Assembly: GCF_900215155.1 (NCBI RefSeq) | Contig: NZ_LT907980.1 | Span: 2,914,001 to 2,978,000 of the forward strand | DNA: 64,000 nucleotides | Reading direction: 5' to 3' | Source: Marinobacter sp. LV10R510-11A | GTDB lineage: Bacteria > Pseudomonadota > Gammaproteobacteria > Pseudomonadales > Oleiphilaceae | Part shown: piece by piece, positions 20,520 to 29,830 of the stretch | Position numbering within the stretch: the first letter of the stretch is position 1 | How the letters are laid out: each line of letters starts with the position of its first letter | The notes under the pieces: model-generated | Databases searched by the model: none | What the model was told of the DNA's origin: nothing | The model's input: the letters and a program-made list of their open reading frames with translations, nothing else | Position numbers and translations under genes: made by a program

Positions 20520-22337
20520 TTAATGGCCAAAATTGTACCTCACAGAGAGGAATGCAAGGCGACCAGCGCTGATGTAATCGGTGCTAACATCTTTTTTCGC
20601 TGTAGCATATTCTTTGTCCAACACGTTACCAACAGTTAGGGAAGCGACAAAACCTGAGGCAAACGTTTTCTGGGCGCGAAGATCCCATACGCCATAACCT
20701 GGCATTTGTGTACGCACGCTACTAAAAGTGCTCATGTCGTAATACTGATCAGGGCGCTGGTCTTCAGCCCTGATTGTTGTTCCAAAAACCCAAGTACCTA
20801 CTTCTTTGTCTAGATCTACACGAATGGTGTTCTCCGCCCTGCGTATCAGTTGCTTTCCATCTTCCTTGTTCTCGAAATCACCGACACTCGCAACCGCCCT
20901 CAAGTTCCAGCCATTTTGACGCCAACCACTACTAAGTTCGACGCCACGCAACCGAGCTTCCGGTATACTCCCAGCGGCATTTTGCGATGGCAGAGATAGG
21001 TCTTCTACATCGGATTGGAATACAGCTGCGTCCCAAAACCATCTTGTATAACGGCCTTCTATTCCAAGCTCATAGCTAGTTGCTTCTTCTGGCTGAAGGT
21101 CAGGATTGCCAAAACCCGGATAATAGAGATCATTAAAAGTCGGTGCCTTGAACGAAGTGCCGGCACTGGCGCGTACCCGATAATTTTTATTCAGAGCATA
21201 CCCAACTCCTACACCCCAAGTTTGCTCTGTACCGAACGTTTCATTGTCGTCACTTCGTAAGCTCAAATGGACATCCAGAGCGTCAAAATTCAATAATGCC
21301 TGGCTAAAAAACGCACTATTAGAACGGCTACGTTCATCATAAACTACGGTGCTATCTACCTGATCCACCGTATACTCAGCGCCCAACACAAACTCGTGCG
21401 CCCCAAAGGTCAGCCAATTCTCTAATCGAGAATTTCTCGTTCTAGTATTAAATACTCCAGGAAATGAGCTGAAATCTTCCATTTCGTCTCTCGCATCAGA
21501 AAACTGCAATGATGCGCGCCAATTTGCGGTAATTGGAACATCCAGATTCACACCTGCAACCTGAAAGACGAAGTCTTGTTCCCCGCCGTCATACTCAGTG
21601 TTACCTTCGGCATTCAGGAATGTGAAGCCAAGACGGACACCATTATCAAATTGATGACGTCCACTTGCCACACCAGACGTATTCTTATAGCTTTTATCTT
21701 CCCCGCCAGTAACTACAGGCGCACCATCTGTACGGAACTGATTTATACCAATGCTGAGCTTTGAAGAGTCGTTCGCAAGCGCAGCTCCTGCAGCATACTG
21801 CTGGCTGTTATAGTTGCCACCACCCGCTTCTAGCCAGCCAGTCTCCCCCTCATTTTGAGGCAAAGTAAAAGCCTGTATCACGCCGCCAGTGGCGTCAGCG
21901 CCATATAGACTGCTGCGGCTTCCCCGAACAATCTCAACTCGGTTAATTAATTGTGGTGGCAGATGCTGCCAAGCAGCCCCGCCGAGAGTTGCGGAACGAA
22001 TCCGAATACCATCAACCAAAAGCACCGAAGCATCTGAAGAATTCCCTCGGATGAAAACACTCGTTGTTTTACCAAAAGAGCCATTGGGCACTACAGACAC
22101 ACCAGGCTGAGATTCAATGAGCTCACGAAACTCTTTGGGTTGTTGATAGCGAATATCATCTTCCTCAATGACAGTAACGGACGTCAGGCTTTCGCCCACC
22201 GTTTTCGGCCCAAGAGTTGCCGTGACAACAATCGGGTCTAACTGAGGAGTCTGTGAATCCTGAGCGATGGCAATTGAGAGGGGGCTAAACGCAAACGGGA
22301 CTACCAGAGCTCTGATAACTGGCCGGGAGACTTTCAT
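20520..22337 (-). CDS. btuB: TonB-dependent vitamin B12 receptor
   Basis: Outer-membrane receptor of about 605 residues. The signal peptide ends near IAIAQ, the TonB box is LDPIVVTAT, and the plug contains FIRGNSSDASVLLVDGIRI and VEIVRGSRSSLYGADATGGVIQ. The remainder is a 22-strand-like beta-barrel. The last residues are YNFGH, so the usual terminal aromatic is two residues from the end. It is under a B12 riboswitch about 170 nt upstream and would need the exb/tonB genes found at 53 kb or similar ones. I prefer the ATG at 22337 to a GTG at 22346. Confidence 0.92.
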   Translation of the reverse strand: MKVSRPVIRALVVPFAFSPLSIAIAQDSQTPQLDPIVVTATLGPKTVGESLTSVTVIEEDDIRYQQPKEFRELIESQPGVSVVPNGSFGKTTSVFIRGNSSDASVLLVDGIRIRSATLGGAAWQHLPPQLINRVEIVRGSRSSLYGADATGGVIQAFTLPQNEGETGWLEAGGGNYNSQQYAAGAALANDSSKLSIGINQFRTDGAPVVTGGEDKSYKNTSGVASGRHQFDNGVRLGFTFLNAEGNTEYDGGEQDFVFQVAGVNLDVPITANWRASLQFSDARDEMEDFSSFPGVFNTRTRNSRLENWLTFGAHEFVLGAEYTVDQVDSTVVYDERSRSNSAFFSQALLNFDALDVHLSLRSDDNETFGTEQTWGVGVGYALNKNYRVRASAGTSFKAPTFNDLYYPGFGNPDLQPEEATSYELGIEGRYTRWFWDAAVFQSDVEDLSLPSQNAAGSIPEARLRGVELSSGWRQNGWNLRAVASVGDFENKEDGKQLIRRAENTIRVDLDKEVGTWVFGTTIRAEDQRPDQYYDMSTFSSVRTQMPGYGVWDLRAQKTFASGFVASLTVGNVLDKEYATAKKDVSTDYISAGRLAFLSVRYNFGH

Positions 22338-22499
22338 AAAACGCACTCAAATACGCACCACGCGCACCCGCATGGCTGATTATTGGTGCTGCAAAGGGAG
22401 AGAAAACCCGGCGGCAAGCCAGGCTGGAGCAATACAAAGGGTGGGGAAATTCCGTAAGACAGGCCGGTGTTTACCCACCGCAACTGCCCTCCGCAGCGT

Positions 22500-22665
22500 T
22501 CGGTGTGTTTACAGGCCGGTCTCCGGACTTGTGAGTTGTAATACTGAGCAGCGTAAGCCTTCCCATGCTTGCGCACAGTGGCATCTCTCTTCGCCGATCA
22601 CTCACTTACCGTTGCGGGGGCAGTGCCGGACTTTAACCGGCTTCCCGTTTCACTGTTGTAACGAC
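22500..22665 (-). promoter_or_regulatory. cobalamin riboswitch
   Basis: Read on the minus strand, the element runs from a GGGAAGCCGGTTAAAGTCCGGC block through the B12 box core GCCCCCGCAAC (complement of 22611-22621), then GCCACTG (complement of 22576-22582), GGGAAGGC, and GTCCGGAGACCGGCC followed by TGTAAAC. These are the conserved blocks of the AdoCbl aptamer in the right order. It sits upstream of btuB and should switch off btuB and the downstream genes when B12 is plentiful. Edges are approximate. Confidence 0.95.
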
Positions 22666-22735
22666 GATGATTGCACCACAACAGCACCTACAAACGCCGG
22701 GAAAGGCTAACAATGCGTTAATGTTTGGTCAATGA

Positions 22736-23758
22736 CTAATCACAACTCTTTCCAACCAAAGCCATTTCCAGCTTTCGCCACTGACTTTCATCTGCTGCCA
22801 GGCCAAACCTCGACATTCCCGGCTGCTCAAAGACCCGAACCAAAACCCCCTGCTCAGCCAGTTGATCCGCCAGCAGCCGTGGATAATCAGTGCGAACTGT
22901 CAGGAACAGCGCACTACCACCAGCCAGCGTAAGCCCGGCTGCCTGCAACACCCCGCGCAATCTGCCCGCACTCCGCTGCAAGCGGGCACGAGCCTGAAGC
23001 TGCCAATCCGTATCGCTCAGCGCCTGCGCCATCACGTAGCGAGCCGGCCCACCAAGCGACCAAGGGCCAAGCACTCGCTTTAAAGCATCAGCAACTGCAG
23101 AGTCCGCAAGCACCACCCCGGCGCGCACGCCCGCCAAACCAAAAAACTTCCCAAGCGAGCGGAGCACTATTAAACCTGGCAGCCCAGCATGAGAACACAA
23201 ACTGAACGCTGGCGTAGCATCCATAAATGCCTCATCAACAACCAACCAGCCACCGCGCTTTTGGAGCCGCTGGCACCAGCGCATCAATGTAGAGGGCGGG
23301 ATTATTTCCCCGGTGGGATTATTGGGGTTAATCCACACCAGCACATCCAGCTGATCTAACCAACGATTATCGCAACCTGACGCGCCACAACGGGTTTGCT
23401 CAGGCCCTATGGGGATAACCGTGTGGCCCGCATTTCGCCAGCTGTGCCCATGTTCACGATAGCCAGGCACAGGTATGCCGACACGGCAGGGTTTGCGCAA
23501 TCTCGGCAAAGCCATAATGGCCGCTTGGCTGCCGGGCACAGGAACACAGGCTGCAGAGAAAGGCGCGCCGGACCACTGGCGAATAATCTCCTCGAGCCCG
23601 TCATCGGCTTCCGGCAGCCTTTGCCATAGCTCCGCCGGTATATCGGGCACCGGCCAGCCAATCGGGTTTATGCCAGTGGACAGGTCCAGCCAATCAGCGC
23701 GGGGAATGCCCCAACGTTCTGCCGCTTCATTCAACCGCCCACCGTGTTCCAACATCAT
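22736..23758 (-). CDS. cobC: L-threonine-O-3-phosphate decarboxylase type aminotransferase
   Basis: PLP enzyme of the aminotransferase class I/II fold (CobD of Salmonella, CobC of Pseudomonas) that makes the aminopropanol part of the lower ligand. The start MMLEHGGRLNEAAERWGIP at 23758 overlaps the cbiB stop (TAATG); the frame is open further upstream without a ribosome site. WLDLSTGINPIGWP, NPNNPTGEIIP, VVDEAFMD and the LRSLGKFFGLAGVRAG block with the PLP Lys are clear. Length 340, normal. Confidence 0.92.
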   Translation of the reverse strand: MMLEHGGRLNEAAERWGIPRADWLDLSTGINPIGWPVPDIPAELWQRLPEADDGLEEIIRQWSGAPFSAACVPVPGSQAAIMALPRLRKPCRVGIPVPGYREHGHSWRNAGHTVIPIGPEQTRCGASGCDNRWLDQLDVLVWINPNNPTGEIIPPSTLMRWCQRLQKRGGWLVVDEAFMDATPAFSLCSHAGLPGLIVLRSLGKFFGLAGVRAGVVLADSAVADALKRVLGPWSLGGPARYVMAQALSDTDWQLQARARLQRSAGRLRGVLQAAGLTLAGGSALFLTVRTDYPRLLADQLAEQGVLVRVFEQPGMSRFGLAADESQWRKLEMALVGKSCD

Positions 23759-24726
23759 TATGAGTGCACCATCAAAAAGATAAGCGCTGTCACTGCCAGA
23801 ACAACACCAACCCAGAGCCAAACCCCGTGCCGCACCAGCGTGATTGCAGCTTCAATACTGGCTGAACTCGCATCCTGAATGCCACCCAGAGTCGGGCGCT
23901 GCTTAACACCAGAGGGATAAGGCGAGGGCCCACCAAGCCGCACATTTAATGCACCTGCACCCGCCGCCATAACAGGCCCGGCATTGGGGCTGTCCCATAG
24001 TGGCGCTTGGGTTCGCCAGCACCACCAAGCCAGCTTGCGGTCGCCCAACAGCATATAGGTGAGCGCTGTCAGCCGGGCGGGCACCCAGCCCATCAGGTCA
24101 TCCAGCCGCGCTGCAGCCCGGCCAAAATACAGAAATCGCGGGTTGCGATACCCCCACATGGCATCCAGGGTATTCACCATTCGATGCAAAACCACGCCTG
24201 GAATACCCGCTATCAGGAACCAGAACAGGCTGGCAAACACCGCATCTGCTCCGTTTTCAAGCATGGACTCGGTCGCCGCAGCGGCCACGCCTTGCTCATC
24301 CAGCGCACTGGCTTGGCGGCTGACAATACGGCTAACCTGTTCACGAGCCCCGTCAAGGTCACCCTCATGCAGCGGTTGCGCTACAGCTTGCCCATGCTCC
24401 GCCAGCCCTCTAAGAGAAATCGCCAACCAGAGCATTACTGCCTGAGCTAGCATCAACAATAGCCCCTCAAGTGCCACAGAAACCCAAACGGCCAAGATCA
24501 GCATGGGTACCGTTAGCAAAAGCACCGCTAACATCCCCGCAGGTAGACTTCGCCAGGGGTTTTCTGGTGCGATGTTGAGCCTCTTTTCTACAACGGTTAC
24601 CAACCGCCCAAACCCAACAATCGGGTGCATGCGGCGTGGCTCGCCCAATAAGTGATCAAGTGCGAGAGCAAGCACACAAACAATGAAGGGAGCGAATAAC
24701 AACACAGGTGTTCCCGGGCCGGTCAA
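23758..24726 (-). CDS. cbiB: adenosylcobinamide-phosphate synthase
   Basis: Membrane enzyme joining the aminopropanol arm to adenosylcobyric acid. The N-terminus has LALDHLLGEPRRMHPIVGFG, the family signature; later GMAVTESMLE-like (ATESMLENGADAVFASLFWF) and WDSPNAGPVMAAGAGALNVRLGGP blocks are present. About five membrane segments are seen. The start at 24726 is a TTG with weak ribosome site, so the exact start is uncertain. Its stop overlaps cobC. Confidence 0.93.
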   Translation of the reverse strand: MTGPGTPVLLFAPFIVCVLALALDHLLGEPRRMHPIVGFGRLVTVVEKRLNIAPENPWRSLPAGMLAVLLLTVPMLILAVWVSVALEGLLLMLAQAVMLWLAISLRGLAEHGQAVAQPLHEGDLDGAREQVSRIVSRQASALDEQGVAAAATESMLENGADAVFASLFWFLIAGIPGVVLHRMVNTLDAMWGYRNPRFLYFGRAAARLDDLMGWVPARLTALTYMLLGDRKLAWWCWRTQAPLWDSPNAGPVMAAGAGALNVRLGGPSPYPSGVKQRPTLGGIQDASSASIEAAITLVRHGVWLWVGVVLAVTALIFLMVHS

Positions 24727-24859
24727 AAGGTGAAGCCGTCAAGCCTACCTGATTACATCCAGTCGGAGTATGATCCCGCATTGTATTGGATTGAACTCAA
24801 GCTCCACCTCCGTAATCAGAACCCGCTTTACCGTCTATTGATGCCTAAAGGTATGTGAA

Positions 24860-25924
24860 ATGTCGTTTCCTAGCAGTTGGACTACCTCTCCCCAGCAACC
24901 CGAAGCACGTTTTTTTGAGCGGGCCGCACAGCGCCAAAGCGTGTTGACCAAACCCGCAGGATCTCTAGGCCGGCTGGAAAATGTTGCGGTTCAGCTTGCT
25001 GGGCTTCAGGGCACAGACAAGCCGACGCTTGATCGCGTCCAAATTAGTGTGTTTGTGGGTGATCACGGTATTTGTGAGGAAGGGATTTCCGCATACCCCC
25101 AGGCGGTTACTGCCCAGATGATTGCCAACTTTGCCAGTGGTGGCGCGGCAATCAGTGTATTGGCCAAATCACTGGGCGCGGAGCTGGAAGTTGTTAACCT
25201 CGGCACGGTTGCAGACGTCGCGCCTGATTTACCGGGCGTAATAGATGCCCGCATCGCTCCGTGCACCCGCAATTTTGCGGAAATTGATGCCATGACCACC
25301 GAGCAGGTATGCGCCGCGCTTACACATGGCGATGCAGCGGCTCAGCGGGCGGCAGATAAGGGCTGCCAATTGTTTATAGGCGGCGAAATGGGCATAGGTA
25401 ACACCACGTCGGCAACAGCCATGGCGTGTTCGCTGATGGGTAAGAACCCTATGAAGCTGACCGGCCCCGGCACAGGCTTAGACGTAGCCGGCGTACGCCA
25501 CAAAGCCGAAGTTATTATCAGTGCTGTTCAGCGCCACGATAACGATGATGATGGCGAAGATGCGATGGCCGTGCTCAAAGCCTTTGGCGGCTTTGAGATT
25601 GCGGCGTTGGTGGGCGCCATTGCCGGCTGTGCAGCGCGATCCATTCCGGTGCTGATTGACGGTTATATTGTCTCTGTAGCCGCGTTGATTGCCATAAGCC
25701 ATCAACCAGACATTCGCCCATGGCTACTATTTGCCCACCGTTCTGCCGAGCCTGGCCACCAGGCTATTTTGTCAGCACTGAATGCCGAACCACTGCTTGA
25801 TCTTGGCATGCGCCTTGGCGAGGGTAGCGGTGCAGCTACAGCCGTTCCACTGCTTAGAATTGCCTGTGAGCTACACAACGGCATGGCCAGCTTTGAAGAC
25901 GCTGGGGTTAGTAACAAAGAGTAG
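24860..25924 (+). CDS. cobT: nicotinate-nucleotide-dimethylbenzimidazole phosphoribosyltransferase
   Basis: Activates the lower ligand base to alpha-ribazole phosphate. The 354 residues include [10 protein letters not shown] near the start, [20 protein letters not shown] and [12 protein letters not shown], and the catalytic Glu falls in the [12 protein letters not shown] loop near the end. Divergent from cbiB with 133 nt between. The last codons lie in a 13-bp tandem duplication. Confidence 0.95.
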   Translation: MSFPSSWTTSPQQPEARFFERAAQRQSVLTKPAGSLGRLENVAVQLAGLQGTDKPTLDRVQISVFVGDHGICEEGISAYPQAVTAQMIANFASGGAAISVLAKSLGAELEVVNLGTVADVAPDLPGVIDARIAPCTRNFAEIDAMTTEQVCAALTHGDAAAQRAADKGCQLFIGGEMGIGNTTSATAMACSLMGKNPMKLTGPGTGLDVAGVRHKAEVIISAVQRHDNDDDGEDAMAVLKAFGGFEIAALVGAIAGCAARSIPVLIDGYIVSVAALIAISHQPDIRPWLLFAHRSAEPGHQAILSALNAEPLLDLGMRLGEGSGAATAVPLLRIACELHNGMASFEDAGVSNKE

Positions 25925-25949
25925 TAACAAAGAGTAGTTATAAAGAGGG
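25911..25949. repeat. 13-bp tandem repeat spanning the cobT stop
   Basis: The unit GTAACAAAGAGTA occurs twice exactly (25911-25923, 25924-25936), and a third degenerate copy (GTTATAAAGAGGG) follows. The repeat includes the cobT stop codon and ends in what serves as the ribosome site of the next gene. Confidence 0.85.
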
Positions 25950-25957
25950 CAGTCACG

Positions 25958-26581
25958 ATGTCTGATAGCACCACAGTGTTTGATCTCATTCGCCATGGCG
26001 AGCCCGAAGGTGGGCCCATGTATCGTGGCAGCAAAGACGACCCGTTAAGCGAGGCTGGCTGGCAGCAAATGCGGGGCGCTATTACGGAAACCGATACCTG
26101 GGATGCGATTGTCACCTCACCCATGCTGCGCTGCGTTCACTTTGCTCAGGAATTGGCAGACCGCTACGGAATCCCTCTAAACAAAGATGAACGCCTGCGA
26201 GAGATCAACTTTGGAGATTGGGAAGGGCGCACGGCGGATGAGGTAATGGCCAGCGATGGCGACAGGCTCAGCCGGTTCTGGGCGGACCCGGTTGCCTGCA
26301 CGCCACCGGGCGGTGAGCGGGCTGCGCACTTCAACCAACGTGTTGTTGAAAGTTGGCATCACTGGCAACAAGCGCTTGCGGGCCAGAATGTACTGATTGT
26401 TTGCCACGGCGGTGTCATAAGGATGGTTATTGCGAACGCCATGAACATCCCACTGCAGCACTCATTCTCCAGCCTAACCACACCTTATGCTTGCCGAAGC
26501 AGAATACGGGTAGACACCTCAGATCACGGGCGGTTTCAAAGCCTGGTGGCGCACGGAGCATTCACGGCTTCAACACCATAG
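25958..26581 (+). CDS. histidine phosphatase family protein, likely alpha-ribazole phosphatase
   Basis: Phosphoglycerate-mutase-fold phosphatase of 207 residues. LIRHGEPEG has the catalytic His, LREINFGDWEGRTADEV the typical second block, and VCHGGVIRMV the second His. Its place between cobT and cobU points to alpha-ribazole-5'-phosphate as substrate (CobC of Salmonella), which I infer rather than see. It ends 20 bp inside the convergent cobU. Confidence 0.85.
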   Translation: MSDSTTVFDLIRHGEPEGGPMYRGSKDDPLSEAGWQQMRGAITETDTWDAIVTSPMLRCVHFAQELADRYGIPLNKDERLREINFGDWEGRTADEVMASDGDRLSRFWADPVACTPPGGERAAHFNQRVVESWHHWQQALAGQNVLIVCHGGVIRMVIANAMNIPLQHSFSSLTTPYACRSRIRVDTSDHGRFQSLVAHGAFTASTP

Positions 26582-27080
26582 ACAACCCGGCGACACTCAT
26601 CACCACCTTGTCGCTTACCGTTGCCAGTGACTGATTCAGCCAACCCAGCTCATCGGCAAACCGGCGGGTGAGCGGATCCATCCCAATCGTACCCAGCCCT
26701 ACTTCGTTGCTAACAATTACCAGCTCGCCGGGATAACGGCTTACGTGTTGTAAAAACGCTTCTCGCTCACAGGCAAACGTTTCTTCACCGGCGTGCAGCA
26801 GGTTACTCAGCCACAGGCTCATGCAGTCCACCAGAAGGCACGGCGCGCTCTGTGTCTGTGCATAGCGGGCAAGCACCTGCCCCAGAGCAAGCGCCTCTTC
26901 CTCCAGCCCCCAGTCGGCGGGGCGTTGCTGCTGGTGGCGCTGAATACGCGCCCGCATCTCGTCATCATTCGCCGTTGCCGTGGCGAGATACACAACGGAG
27001 CTATTTGCTGTGTTTGATGCCAAGCGCTCTGCAAGCGCGGTTTTACCTGAACGGATGCCGCCAAGAACAAGAGTATGCAT
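26562..27080 (-). CDS. cobU: adenosylcobinamide kinase / guanylyltransferase
   Basis: Bifunctional enzyme of the nucleotide-loop pathway. The P-loop GGIRSGKTALAE (about 7-18), YLATATANDDEMRARIQRH with the phosphorylated His, LLVDCMSLWLSNLL and VIVSNEVGLGTI are all typical. 172 residues, normal. It overlaps the plus-strand phosphatase by 20 bp at their 3' ends, so no terminator fits between them. Confidence 0.95.
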   Translation of the reverse strand: MHTLVLGGIRSGKTALAERLASNTANSSVVYLATATANDDEMRARIQRHQQQRPADWGLEEEALALGQVLARYAQTQSAPCLLVDCMSLWLSNLLHAGEETFACEREAFLQHVSRYPGELVIVSNEVGLGTIGMDPLTRRFADELGWLNQSLATVSDKVVMSVAGLSMVLKP

Positions 27081-27219
27081 GTTTGGGTGTTTCTCTCAGA
27101 ATCATGCAGGCATGCTAACCGGCTGATACGCCGCAAAGCAAAAACCCCGGCCTCGCCGCGCAACCGGTGGTTTCTGCTATAGTTTTGCCAAAGCGCTATT
27201 TTTTCATCCGGGAGACAGC

Positions 27220-29094
27220 ATGCAGGCTGAACTGATCGATATCCGCAACCACCTTGTCCAGCATTCGCCGTTTAACGACATGCCGGAGGAGCTGGTTAAT
27301 CAGCTCACTGCCAGCATTGAAATCAGCTATGTGCGAGCGGGAACCCAGATCCTGGAAACAGGGCAACCCAGCACCCACATGTATTATTTGCGCAGCGGTG
27401 CCGTGGAAATTTTCCGTCGCTCCGGCGAGCTCTATAACCGCATAGGTGAGGGCGAAATTTTCGGCCAGTTTGGCCTTCTTATGCAGCGGCAGGTGCGGTT
27501 TCCTGCCCGGGCGCTAGAAGACAGCCTGCTATACCGAGTGCCAGCCGAGATCTTCCATTCCGTGTTTGAAAACGATGAAAGCTTTGCCGACTTTGTGGAG
27601 ATAGAGGATCGCAGCCGTTTGCGCTCGGCGCTCTCACGCCGGGAAAAGTCCAACGCACTGATGACCTCCCGCGTTAGCCGCCTGATCTCCCGTAAAACCG
27701 TGTCAGCACCCAGCACCGTGCGGTTGCAGGAAGCCGCGCGCATTATGACGGATAACGGCGTATCGGCTCTGCTACTGATGGACGGTGAGGGCGACAGTGC
27801 ACGCCTGGCGGGCATTATCACCGACCGTGATCTGCGCACCCGCGCTGTCACCGAAGCACTGCCCTCTGAAACACCCGTCAGCGAAATCATGTCTGAAGGG
27901 CTGATCACCATACGTGCCAGCAGCTATATCTTTGAAGCCATGCTCACCATGTTGCACAACAACGTGCACCACCTTCCGGTGGTAGATGGCCATGAGGTTC
28001 GGGGCGTGGTCGCGCTTGCGGATATTGTGAAATATGAAAGCCAAAGCAGCCTGTACCTAGTAAGCAATATCTACCATCAAAAGCATGTAAAAGGCCTGAA
28101 GAAAATCAGCCGCGATGTCCGCGACAGCTTTGTGCGTATGGTCAATGAAGATGCCAACTCGCACATGATCGGCAGTGCCATGGCCGGTATTGGCCGCAGC
28201 TTTACCCAGCGCCTGCTGGAGTTGGGTGAGGAAGAACTGGGCCCACCACCTGTGCCCTACTGCTTCATGGCTCTGGGTTCCATGGCGCGGGACGAACAGT
28301 TGGTGGTGACCGACCAAGACAACGCCATGATTCTAGACGACAGCTTTGTGCCGGAAGAGCACGATGAGTACTTTCTGGCGCTGGCGAAGTTTGTGTCCGA
28401 CGGCCTGGCCGATTGCGGCTATATCTACTGCACTGGCGATATCATGGCCACCAACCCAAAGTGGCGCCAACCTTTAAAGGTATGGCGGAGTTACTTTATC
28501 GACTGGATTGGAAACCCCAAGGCGGAAGCCCTGCTGAACAGCAACATCTTCTTTGATCTCGATGGCATCTACGGCCGTACGGGGTTTGCAGAAGATCTCA
28601 AAACTCTGATTGCAGAAAAAGCCAGTAACAGTCAGCTTTTCTTAACCTTGATGGCGCGCAATGCACTCAACCGCACGCCCCCGCTCGGCTTTTTCCGCAC
28701 CTTTGTGCTCGAGGAAGACGGCAAGCACCAGAAAACGTTCAACCTAAAGCGTCGGGGCACGGCGCCTCTGTCTGATCTTATCCGCATTCACGCTCTGGCA
28801 TGCGGTTCCCGGGCACAGAACTCCTTTGAGCGTCTGAAGGATATCGGCAGCACCAAGCTTATCCTTGAAGATGATTTAGGTAACTTGAGAGACGCGCTCG
28901 AGTTCATTTCTATTGTGCGCATACGCCACCAGGCACTGTCTCTCGAGGCGGGTGAAGAGCCGGACAACAACGTGCGGCCAGAAGACTTGTCGCCATTTGA
29001 GCGTAGCCATCTGAAGGATGCTTTCCAGGTTGTTAGCAACGCCCAGAAGTTTCTCCGGTTCCGTTACAACACCCAGGCGACTCGGCATGTCTGA
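27220..29094 (+). CDS. cyclic-nucleotide-binding/CBS/nucleotidyltransferase-like signalling protein (DUF294 type)
   Basis: A 624-residue cytoplasmic protein. Domains in order: cNMP-binding-like domain (about 20-135, with GTQILETGQPSTHMYYLRSGAVEIF), two CBS domains (about 150-275; LLLMDGEGDSARLAGIITDRDLR and HHLPVVDGHEVRGVV), a putative nucleotidyltransferase domain (FMALGSMARDEQLVVTDQDNA, about 345-365) and a helical substrate-binding C-terminus. GSxxRxE-like residues are changed to GSMARDE with DQDN, as is usual in this family. A GGGAGA site precedes the ATG. Target unknown. It overlaps the exonuclease by 8 nt. Confidence 0.85.
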   Translation: MQAELIDIRNHLVQHSPFNDMPEELVNQLTASIEISYVRAGTQILETGQPSTHMYYLRSGAVEIFRRSGELYNRIGEGEIFGQFGLLMQRQVRFPARALEDSLLYRVPAEIFHSVFENDESFADFVEIEDRSRLRSALSRREKSNALMTSRVSRLISRKTVSAPSTVRLQEAARIMTDNGVSALLLMDGEGDSARLAGIITDRDLRTRAVTEALPSETPVSEIMSEGLITIRASSYIFEAMLTMLHNNVHHLPVVDGHEVRGVVALADIVKYESQSSLYLVSNIYHQKHVKGLKKISRDVRDSFVRMVNEDANSHMIGSAMAGIGRSFTQRLLELGEEELGPPPVPYCFMALGSMARDEQLVVTDQDNAMILDDSFVPEEHDEYFLALAKFVSDGLADCGYIYCTGDIMATNPKWRQPLKVWRSYFIDWIGNPKAEALLNSNIFFDLDGIYGRTGFAEDLKTLIAEKASNSQLFLTLMARNALNRTPPLGFFRTFVLEEDGKHQKTFNLKRRGTAPLSDLIRIHALACGSRAQNSFERLKDIGSTKLILEDDLGNLRDALEFISIVRIRHQALSLEAGEEPDNNVRPEDLSPFERSHLKDAFQVVSNAQKFLRFRYNTQATRHV

Positions 29095-29815
29095 GATCCC
29101 ATCCATACCCGATGCCGTAAAACGCTTGCCTTGGCCAGAGCAGTACCAAGCTCTAGCCAACAGTGCCGAAGCGCCCGTACTGAAAGCCTTTTACGAAGCT
29201 GGCTGCCCCTCTGCGGAAACCCCAATATCCGAGGTGCCCATGGTGGCACTGGATTTTGAGACCACAGGTATGGAGGCAGAGGGGCACTCGATCGTCAGTA
29301 TTGGGCTGGTACCCTTTACACTGGACGCCATTCAGCTTAACCAGGCAAAACACTGGGTAGTTCGCCCCAGACTACCGCTACACCAAACGTCAGTTACCTT
29401 TCACGGCATCACCCACGCCGACATAGACGCAGCGCCGGATCTGTCAGAAATACTTGAGGAGGTCTTTGCCAGCCTGAACGGCCGCATTCCCGTGGTGCAC
29501 TTCAGGAATATCGAGCGACCTTTCCTGAATGTGGCTTTGCTGAGCCGCCTTAATGAGGGGATTCGTTTCCCAGTGATCGACACCATGGCCATTGAGGCGC
29601 ACCTGCACCCAGATCGGCAACCGTCTTTTGTGCAACGGGTTATGGGTAAGCAATCGGTATCTATCCGCTTGGCAGACAGCAGAAAACGCTATGGGCTGCC
29701 TCACTACGCCGCCCATAACGCTCTGATTGATGCCATTGCCACTGCGGAATTACTGCAGGCCGAGATACTTCATCACTTCAGCCCGCAAACTCCTATTGGT
29801 GACTTGTGGCTTTGA
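29087..29815 (+). CDS. DEDD-family 3'-5' exonuclease
   Basis: Exonuclease of the DnaQ-like fold, 242 residues. ExoI is LDFETTGMEAEG (about 54-65), ExoII lies around HFRNIERPFLN (unusually lacking the standard Asp at the NADFD-like position), and ExoIII is AAHNALIDAIATAELL with His and Asp. The ATG at 29087 overlaps the previous stop (ATGTCTGA), better than the upstream frame. Paired with the DUF294-type gene by overlap, which suggests joint translation. Confidence 0.85.
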   Translation: MSEIPSIPDAVKRLPWPEQYQALANSAEAPVLKAFYEAGCPSAETPISEVPMVALDFETTGMEAEGHSIVSIGLVPFTLDAIQLNQAKHWVVRPRLPLHQTSVTFHGITHADIDAAPDLSEILEEVFASLNGRIPVVHFRNIERPFLNVALLSRLNEGIRFPVIDTMAIEAHLHPDRQPSFVQRVMGKQSVSIRLADSRKRYGLPHYAAHNALIDAIATAELLQAEILHHFSPQTPIGDLWL

Positions 29816-29830
29816 TGCACTCTTCAGGCT

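Noticed and set aside
24727..24859. A second B12 riboswitch between cbiB and cobT
   Set aside because: None of the aptamer blocks (GCCACTG, GCCCCCGCAAC) is present.
25911..25949. Short tandem repeats as a CRISPR array
   Set aside because: Units of 13-16 bp are contiguous, with no spacers; the same holds at 42415 and 45131.
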